Shown here piece after piece: positions 9,391 through 15,068 of a stretch of DNA of 22,618 bases. The stretch's first letter is position 1, and the number at the start of each line of letters is the position of its first letter. A program made the position numbers and the translations under genes. Source of the DNA: an uncultured Coriobacteriaceae bacterium. GTDB lineage: Bacteria; Actinomycetota; Coriobacteriia; Coriobacteriales; QAMH01. The notes below the pieces were generated by a model. The model ran no database searches. It had not been told where the DNA came from and worked only from the letters and a program-made list of their open reading frames with translations. The stretch lies in the NCBI GenBank assembly GCA_902783925.1, contig CACZSV010000180.1:1-22618 (forward strand), given 5' to 3'.

Positions 9391-9413
9391 CACATGGGGA
9401 TACCCCCCATGTG
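9391..9413. terminator. Inverted repeat between convergent genes, near the kinase stop
   Basis: Perfect 9-bp arms CACATGGGG / CCCCATGTG surround a 5-nt loop, 12 bp beyond the stop of the kinase gene on the minus strand. There is no clear T-run on either strand. The core closely resembles the repeat at 9282-9308 (ACATTGGGG versus ACATGGGG). Confidence 0.45.
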
Positions 9414-9424
9414 TAATCTCTTGC

Positions 9425-10702
9425 TCAGCCTTTTGTCGGGATGCGCATGATGGCTACAGTACCGCCGCGCTGGCGCGGGGAGATTTCGAGTGACGAGCCA
9501 TGTGTGGCAAGACGCTCGCGTATGTTGTCGAGAGCGCTTGCCGTGCCGTCAGCTTGAGGCGCCTCGTCAAAACCGGGTCCGGTATCTTCCACCATGATTA
9601 TCGAGCAATCAGCCTCCTTCTTCGATGTAATGTTTACGTGCAGAGGAGGAAGTTCTGGGTCGGCGCCGTGCTTCACGGCGTTTTCTACCAGGGGCTGCAG
9701 CGTGAGCGGCGGCAGGCGGAAGGCCGTGTGCGGGCAATCGATATCCACGACCAAGGCATTTTCGAGTCGTGCCTGCTCGACAGAGAGGTAGGCGCGCGTG
9801 TGTTCGAGTTCCTTGGAAAACGGCACCTCGCTTTCCTGCGCGACAGCATCGAAGTTCGCGCGCAGGTAGTTGGTGAAGTCGAACGTCACTTGCTGGGCTC
9901 GCTTTGGGTCCTGAGCGCATAGGTAGTAGATGCTCGTCATGACGTTGTAGATGAAATGAGGACGCATTTGAAGTGCCATCACCTGGGCCTGTCGACGCGC
10001 GGCTTCTTCACGCTGACGTACGTGGGCTTCAGTCTGGTCGACTAGGACAAAGCCGAACATGGCGAGCGTTGCGATGCTGGTTCCGAAGACGACGATGCGC
10101 AAATCGAATAGCACGGCCTGCAGCAGCACGCTGACGAGCGGGATGATAGTGTAGATGAAGAAGGCCTGGCGCTGGCGATGTGTGAGTGCGGCTCTTCGCC
10201 GTATGATGGCGAGCAGGTTAATAATCATGAGCAATATAGGAGGAATGACAAGCGCGTTGTAGAAGGGGCCGGTCAGTATGAGCCGATTGTCGGCAGAAAT
10301 GGAATAGATACCCTCACCGAACTGTGCGATGACGAGCACGATGGCGTAAAGCACCCAAAGTACGCTTACGACGAGGAAAAGTGGACTGCTTCGCCAGCTC
10401 TCGCCTGAGGAGTGCAGCAGATACGCGGTGATAAGAGGGATGATCATAGTGGAGAACAGCAACTCCAGGAAAATGCCTGCCTGTGATAGCCACATGAAAC
10501 CAGGGTCGAGAAAAGATAGAGAAGCCTGAGCAATGAGGTCTGCGGCGGCATAGCACAGAAGCATTGTGAACGTGGTTCTGAAATACCAACGCTCCCAACG
10601 CTGTATGAATGGGGCTGTTAACGCGAGCAATAAGCCTAGAAGCGCTGTTGTCAGCGCACTGAAACCAGCGCCAAAATTGAAGTAGTGAACCCATTCGGCC
10701 AT
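9425..10702 (-). CDS. LytS/YehU-type membrane sensor histidine kinase
   Basis: This is a sensor kinase that phosphorylates the response regulator encoded just upstream. The N-terminal half (about residues 8-230) is strongly hydrophobic with about six or seven membrane segments and no evident extracellular ligand domain. Next come a short QTEAHVRQREEAARRQAQV linker, the His_kinase signature LQMRPHFIYNV (phospho-acceptor His249 from this start) and a HATPase_c domain with PLVENAVKHG, DTGPGFDE and a GGTV strand. The chosen ATG at 10702 has an AAGG 5 nt upstream and leads directly into the membrane region. An ATG 13 codons earlier (10741) has no visible ribosome binding site. The gene follows the regulator by 119 bp from this start, or 80 bp from the longer one, so they are probably co-transcribed. 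The signal is unknown. The family assignment is firm. Confidence 0.92.
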   Translation of the reverse strand: MAEWVHYFNFGAGFSALTTALLGLLLALTAPFIQRWERWYFRTTFTMLLCYAAADLIAQASLSFLDPGFMWLSQAGIFLELLFSTMIIPLITAYLLHSSGESWRSSPLFLVVSVLWVLYAIVLVIAQFGEGIYSISADNRLILTGPFYNALVIPPILLMIINLLAIIRRRAALTHRQRQAFFIYTIIPLVSVLLQAVLFDLRIVVFGTSIATLAMFGFVLVDQTEAHVRQREEAARRQAQVMALQMRPHFIYNVMTSIYYLCAQDPKRAQQVTFDFTNYLRANFDAVAQESEVPFSKELEHTRAYLSVEQARLENALVVDIDCPHTAFRLPPLTLQPLVENAVKHGADPELPPLHVNITSKKEADCSIIMVEDTGPGFDEAPQADGTASALDNIRERLATHGSSLEISPRQRGGTVAIMRIPTKG

Positions 10703-10754
10703 TTGGCCTTGCACCGTCCGTCTATCAAGCGCACGACACATTTGCGTTGCGAAA

Positions 10755-10797
10755 AGAGGAGAGGCTTTCCATGTAACGCATGCGGAAAGGACCCTCT
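10755..10797 (-). other. Candidate stem-loop between regulator and kinase genes
   Basis: In the minus-strand transcript, arms CTTTCC / GGAAAG (10784-10789 with 10765-10770) and outer AGAGG / CCTCT pairs can form an imperfect hairpin in the gap between the two genes. It could adjust the ratio of the two proteins. It is weak evidence without conservation data. Confidence 0.25.
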
Positions 10798-10821
10798 AAG
10801 GACGCGATTGTGCTGCTCGTG

Positions 10822-11412
10822 TTATACCAACAATCCCGATACAGGATAGCGGAGCCGCTTGGCCTGTGCGAGCACGGATTGCGTTGTGAGCGGTTTCAGA
10901 AGGAATCCGCATGCCCCGGTCTCCCATGCATCGAAGGAATACTCGCGATAGGCCGTGAGATAGATGACATTGGCGCGCGGGCAGCGCTCGAGCAGCTCCC
11001 GACACAGGTCGAGGCCGCTCGTATGGCCGATCTCGATGTCGAGGAAGGCGATGATGATGGGGTGGGCCTGCGCATAGGCAAGTGCATCTGAAGGCCGGGT
11101 AAAACCAGTGATGGCAGCCTGCGGAAAGACTTCTTGCAACACGCCGATAGCGCCGGAGAGCGCCACGCGCTCGTCGTCGATGACAATGATCTCGAGCGTC
11201 TCGCTTTCTTGCATGGCGCTGAGAAGCGTGGCAGAGTCGACACTCAGACATTTTGCGATGCGCGGCAGGATTGAGATGTCGGGCGTGCGCTCGCCCGATT
11301 CCCAGCGCGCGATCGTGGAGCGATCGACGAATAGTTTGGTGGCAAGTTGCTGTTGTGATAAACCCCGTGCGCTTCTCAGTGACTTCAGCGATTCGGCGAA
11401 CGTTGCGCTCAT
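10822..11412 (-). CDS. Response regulator with N-terminal XRE helix-turn-helix and C-terminal receiver domain
   Basis: This is the regulator partner of the kinase encoded next. Residues 1-65 form a Cro/CI (XRE) helix-turn-helix (FAESLKSLRSARGLSQQQL, then RSTIARWESGERTPD). Residues about 73-190 form a receiver domain with the acidic pair in IIVIDDERV, phospho-acceptor Asp125 in FLDIEIG, Thr in VIYLTAYREY and Lys in GFLLKPLT. All receiver key residues are present, so it should be phosphorylated. DNA binding is expected through the N-terminal domain, the reverse of the usual receiver-then-DNA-binding order; no LytTR domain is present although the kinase is LytS-like. The ATG at 11412 is chosen because GAGAGGAA lies just upstream. 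A longer reading to 11523 would run through the predicted promoter. An inverted repeat at the predicted transcription start suggests autoregulation. Confidence 0.9.
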   Translation of the reverse strand: MSATFAESLKSLRSARGLSQQQLATKLFVDRSTIARWESGERTPDISILPRIAKCLSVDSATLLSAMQESETLEIIVIDDERVALSGAIGVLQEVFPQAAITGFTRPSDALAYAQAHPIIIAFLDIEIGHTSGLDLCRELLERCPRANVIYLTAYREYSFDAWETGACGFLLKPLTTQSVLAQAKRLRYPVSGLLV

Positions 11413-11431
11413 GTGTTCCTCTCCGGGAATA

Positions 11432-11454
11432 GTCATTGCAAAAGATGCAATGAC
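11432..11454. promoter_or_regulatory. Candidate operator in front of the XRE-receiver regulator
   Basis: A perfect inverted repeat with 9-bp arms GTCATTGCA / TGCAATGAC and a 5-nt centre lies just downstream of the predicted -10 box and 19 bp before the start codon. Its size and position fit an XRE-type dimer binding site that would block its own promoter. No binding data are available. Confidence 0.5.
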
Positions 11455-11455
11455 G

Positions 11456-11484
11456 AACATGATACCCGTATTCAGTTTTGTCAA
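11456..11484 (-). promoter_or_regulatory. Candidate promoter of the regulator-kinase operon
   Basis: Read on the minus strand: a perfect -35 TTGACA (11479-11484), a 17-bp spacer and a weak -10 CATGTT (11456-11461). The predicted start of transcription would fall inside the inverted repeat at 11432-11454. Confidence 0.45.
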
Positions 11485-11523
11485 CGCGATGCCAGGTGAA
11501 AATGCCGTGAAATTCTGGCACAT

Positions 11524-11696
11524 CCTAAATTGACGTTCTCTGTAATACCAGGATTGACTATGGCCGTAGGAGCGGTGCTGGTGGGGTGGATGCCAACAGC
11601 AGCCAACACCCGTTTTTGCCGCCTGCTATGGCATTGCTCGTTCTCCGCTGCTTTATCCGTTTATAGTGGTCTAATATGTTATTTCTTCTAAAACCT
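11524..11696. other. Gene-free stretch between the regulator and the first EAL gene
   Basis: No convincing gene is seen. A GC-rich segment at about 11570-11615 can fold imperfectly (GGTGCTGG with CCAACACC) and is followed by five T residues on the plus strand, so it is terminator-like, yet no plus-strand gene ends here. The rest is featureless up to the candidate promoter at 11697. Confidence 0.4.
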
Positions 11697-11755
11697 TTGA
11701 GAAGAGACAAGTGTCTGGTAAAACAGTAAGGTGAAGTCCTGCTATGGTGCCGAAT
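11697..11755 (+). promoter_or_regulatory. Conserved promoter/leader of the first EAL gene
   Basis: A possible -35 TTGAGA (11697-11702), a 16-bp spacer and an extended -10 TGG-TAAAAC (11716-11724) sit inside the 13-mer TGTCTGGTAAAAC. A second conserved block, GCTATGGTGCCGAAT, lies at 11741-11755. Both blocks recur in front of the paralogous gene (14981-14993 and 15013-15027). The second block is exactly 41 nt before the GTG start in both. I do not recognise it as a known c-di-GMP riboswitch. Confidence 0.45.
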
Positions 11756-11796
11756 TGATTCACATGTGATACTGTGGGCAAGCGGGTAAGCATCTG

Positions 11797-14700
11797 GTGG
11801 TGGTCGGAGTGCGCGAGGACAGTGCGAATAACGTACGTAAACAAAGCGCTTTGACGCGAGATGATGTCCGGTATGGAGAATCCCGCGAAGAAGCATGGGA
11901 TGGCGACAGCATTTTCACTCGCATAGCCGTCTCTCTTGCTCAGGACTATACAGACCTGTACTACGTCAATATGGATACCGATGAATACATCGAATTCCAT
12001 ACCGATGGCCATTCCAGTACGCTCAAAGAAGCCAGAAGAGGCACCGACTTCTTCGAAGAGTGCGGGCGAGAGGCGAAGCTGTTCGTGCATCCTGACGATC
12101 AGGCCGCGTTTGTCAAGACCATGAGTCGTCAGTTCCTTGAAAAGGCGCTTGAGCGAACCAATACCTACCAGTTCGTCTATCGAAGAATCAAAAACGACGA
12201 ACCGTTTTATGTGCAGATGACGGTCTCGCGCATGAAAGACGACGACCGCATCATCGTCTTGGCAGTTATTGATATCGATGAGCAGGTGCGGCAGCGCAAT
12301 CTGAACAATGCTCTTTACAAGCAAAACACCGGTGAAGTCAACCGCTACGATAATCTCACTGGCTTGCAGACCATGACTTATTTCTTCGAGCAAACAGAAG
12401 CGAGAAAAGCAGCCGTCGTCGAGCGTGGCGGCCAGCCAGCCTTGCTTTATGTCGACTTCGACGGCATGAAATTCTTCAACTCACGCTTTGGTTACGAGCA
12501 GGGAGACGAGCTTCTGAGGTCGTTTGCCTGGATGTTGTCCCGCGAGTTTGGCGATGAGAACTGCTGCCGCATTGGAGTGGACCATTTTGCGGCCATCTCC
12601 GACGAGATGGGCCTCGAAGACAAGCTGAGCAGTATCTTTAGGCAGTTCGGAGATCTTTACGACGCAAAGACGCCGCCTGTGCATGTGGGGATTTATCCGT
12701 ACCGGATAGAAGATGTTTCTGCCAGCTCGGCCTGTGACAGAGCGAAGCTCGTGTGCTCTGAGCTCAAAAGCTCGTACTCTTCCGGTTTCAACTATTACAG
12801 CGACGTGTTGCTCGAAGAAGCATTGAACAAACAGTACGTTATCGAGAATCTTGAGACCGCAATCCGCAAGAAGTGGATTCAGGTTTACCTTCAGCCGATT
12901 ATCAGAAGCGTTAACGAGAAGGTGTGCGACGTAGAGGCGCTCGCACGCTGGGTCGATCCGGAAAAAGGCATCCTGGCCCCCGATCGCTTTATCCCCGCGT
13001 TGGAAGAATCCGGCCTGATCTACAAGCTCGATCTGTACATGGTCGATCAGGTCCTCGAATGCATCAAGGCTCAAGCCGCTCATGGGTTCCGGGTTCTTCC
13101 CCATTCCATCAATCTCTCACGTATGGATTTCGATGCCTGCGACATCGTGGAGGAAATTCGAGAACGTGTCGATGCAGCTGGAATCGCGCGAGACAGGATC
13201 ACCATCGAGGTAACGGAAAGCGTCATCGGCGGCGATCTCGAGTTCATGAAACATCAGATCAAGAGATTCCAGGATCTTGGCTTTCCCGTGTGGATGGATG
13301 ATTTTGGAAGTGGCTACTCCTCGCTGGACGCCTTGCAGAGCATCAAGTTCGACCTCATCAAGTTCGACATGAACTTCATGCGCAAACTCGACGAGGGTGG
13401 AAGCGGAAAGGTGATTCTCACCGAGCTAATGCGGATGATGACGTCTCTGGGAGTGGATACGGTCTGCGAAGGCGTCGAGACGGAACTGCAGGTACGCTTC
13501 TTGCAAGAAGTTGGCTGCTCAAAGCTCCAGGGGTATTACTTCAGCAAACCGCAGCCGCTCGAGGAAGTCTTGCATCTATATGAAAACGACGCAGTCATAA
13601 AAAGCGAAAACCCTGAGGAATCCGAGTATTTCGAGAGCATTGGCAGGGTCAATCTCTACGATCTCGACGTCATCGCGCAGGAAGACGAATCCTCCATTCA
13701 GAATACGTTCAACACGCTTCCCATGGGCATTATCGAGATTAGAGGAGACAGCACGCGCTTCATGCGAAGCAATCAGAGCTATCGTGATTTCATCAGGCGA
13801 TTCTTCGGGTTCGAACTATCGAGACTCGGCTCCGATTACGCAAAATACGACACGGATTTCATGCGAAACATTGTAAAGACCTGCTGCGAGCAGGGACTTA
13901 GATCGTTTTATGACGAAAAAATGTATGATGGATCGATTGCCCACTCCTTTGCCCGCCAAATTGCGGTGAATCCCGTTAAAGGAACCAGCGCAGTCGCCGT
14001 TGCGGTCCTATCCATTACCGAACCAGATTCAGACACGAGCTACGCCGATATCGCGAGAGCTCTGGCAGTCGACTATTACAACATCTACATCGTCGACCTA
14101 GATACAGACAGCTTCGTCGAGTACTCGTCTTTGGTGGGTGGAGAAGAGCTCGCGCTCGAGAGACATGGAACGGGATTTTTCGAATCCGTAAAGCGGGATG
14201 TGGCGATACGGGTCTATGAAAACGATCGCCTTCTGTTTTTTACGCGCTTTTCCAAGGAAGGCATTGTTCGTGAACTAGACAAGCATGGCTTTTTCACTAT
14301 GACGTATCGATTGGTCGACACGGGAGAACCGGTCTACGTCAACATGAAGGTTACCAGGCTGGCGGGTGGCAACCAGATTATCTTGGGCGTGAGCGATGTC
14401 GATGCGCAGATGAAGCAGCGCGAGGAGGAAGAGAGGCTACGGCAGGAACGCATCACGCTGGGAAGAATTGCCGCGCTCTCCAATAACTATATCGTGCTTT
14501 ATACAGTAGACCCGGAGACCGGGAACTACATTCAATACAACCCGTCGAATGACTTTGAGAAGATCGGTCTGGCAATGCAGGGCGAAGATTTCTTTGCCGA
14601 CGTCGTAAACGATGCCCCCAAGGCGATATACGCAGAAGACATGGAGAGGCACCTGCGCACCCTTACCAAGGAAAACATGATGCGCAGTATTCGCGAGACG

Positions 14701-14826
14701 GGCTACTTCATCCATACCTACCGCCTCGTTTTGGGCGAAGAGGTTATTCCGGTGATTCTGAAGGCCACGATGGTCGAGGAAGAAGATGGAGAGGTAGTCA
14801 TCTTGGGCGTGAGCTACGCCGAGTAA
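11797..14826 (+). CDS. PAS / degenerate GGDEF / EAL protein with three C-terminal PAS-like modules, probable c-di-GMP phosphodiesterase
   Basis: This 1,009-residue protein has no signal peptide or membrane segments, so it should be cytosolic. Residues about 35-170 form a PAS-like module (DLYYVNMDTDEYIEF). About 185-345 is a GGDEF-fold domain whose signature is GVDHF (260-264), so it is unlikely to make c-di-GMP. About 350-600 is an EAL domain with EAL at 380-382, SINLS, EVTES, DDFGSGYSS, LIKFD, CEGVE and LQGYYFS, covering the residues needed for catalysis. A divergent PAS-like segment follows, then two modules resembling the first (NIYIVDLDTDSFVEY, IVLYTVDPETGNYIQY). The protein stops right after the last one (VVILGVSYAE). 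The expected reaction is hydrolysis of c-di-GMP to pGpG, tuned by the sensory modules. The start is a GTG-GTG pair with a weak ribosome binding site. It is supported by a matching N-terminal peptide in the paralogue (V.E(D/E)SANN). Confidence 0.9.
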   Translation: MVVGVREDSANNVRKQSALTRDDVRYGESREEAWDGDSIFTRIAVSLAQDYTDLYYVNMDTDEYIEFHTDGHSSTLKEARRGTDFFEECGREAKLFVHPDDQAAFVKTMSRQFLEKALERTNTYQFVYRRIKNDEPFYVQMTVSRMKDDDRIIVLAVIDIDEQVRQRNLNNALYKQNTGEVNRYDNLTGLQTMTYFFEQTEARKAAVVERGGQPALLYVDFDGMKFFNSRFGYEQGDELLRSFAWMLSREFGDENCCRIGVDHFAAISDEMGLEDKLSSIFRQFGDLYDAKTPPVHVGIYPYRIEDVSASSACDRAKLVCSELKSSYSSGFNYYSDVLLEEALNKQYVIENLETAIRKKWIQVYLQPIIRSVNEKVCDVEALARWVDPEKGILAPDRFIPALEESGLIYKLDLYMVDQVLECIKAQAAHGFRVLPHSINLSRMDFDACDIVEEIRERVDAAGIARDRITIEVTESVIGGDLEFMKHQIKRFQDLGFPVWMDDFGSGYSSLDALQSIKFDLIKFDMNFMRKLDEGGSGKVILTELMRMMTSLGVDTVCEGVETELQVRFLQEVGCSKLQGYYFSKPQPLEEVLHLYENDAVIKSENPEESEYFESIGRVNLYDLDVIAQEDESSIQNTFNTLPMGIIEIRGDSTRFMRSNQSYRDFIRRFFGFELSRLGSDYAKYDTDFMRNIVKTCCEQGLRSFYDEKMYDGSIAHSFARQIAVNPVKGTSAVAVAVLSITEPDSDTSYADIARALAVDYYNIYIVDLDTDSFVEYSSLVGGEELALERHGTGFFESVKRDVAIRVYENDRLLFFTRFSKEGIVRELDKHGFFTMTYRLVDTGEPVYVNMKVTRLAGGNQIILGVSDVDAQMKQREEEERLRQERITLGRIAALSNNYIVLYTVDPETGNYIQYNPSNDFEKIGLAMQGEDFFADVVNDAPKAIYAEDMERHLRTLTKENMMRSIRETGYFIHTYRLVLGEEVIPVILKATMVEEEDGEVVILGVSYAE

Positions 14827-14965
14827 AGCCGAGGGCCCGTCCACAATTCGCATAGGCGGAGGCGAAGCACGTCCCAAATTCAGCCGCCCTCGCTATCGCC
14901 CGCTCAGCTTCGTGCCGATTCCCGTAACAAGAGAACCCGTTCCAGTATTATTCTCCCTTTAAGGT
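14827..14965. other. Gene-free stretch between the two EAL genes
   Basis: No gene is seen. A 7-bp inverted repeat CGAGGGC (14830-14836) / GCCCTCG (14886-14892) begins just after the stop codon of the first gene, with a large loop and no T-run. It is at best a weak terminator candidate. Confidence 0.3.
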
Positions 14966-15027
14966 TTAAGTTTGAACATATGTCTGGTAAAACTGTTCGG
15001 GCAATTATTTCGGCTATGATGCCGAAT
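14966..15027 (+). promoter_or_regulatory. Conserved promoter/leader of the second EAL gene
   Basis: This repeats the elements found before the first EAL gene: TGTCTGGTAAAAC (14981-14993, extended -10 TGG-TAAAAC, with a weak TTAAGT 16 bp upstream) and GCTATGATGCCGAAT (15013-15027), which ends 41 nt before the GTG start. The gap between the two blocks is 19 nt here and 16 nt in the first copy. Confidence 0.45.
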
Positions 15028-15068
15028 CAATCCGTGAGCGACAAAGTGGATTTGCGAGCAATCGTCCG

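Noticed and set aside
11413..11523. Longer start for the XRE-receiver regulator
   Set aside because: The extra 37 residues cover the predicted promoter and inverted repeat and have no family match; the ATG at 11412 has a good ribosome binding site.
11712..11796. c-di-GMP riboswitch in front of the EAL gene
   Set aside because: The conserved blocks do not show the known GEMM core motifs, so it is reported only as an unidentified leader.
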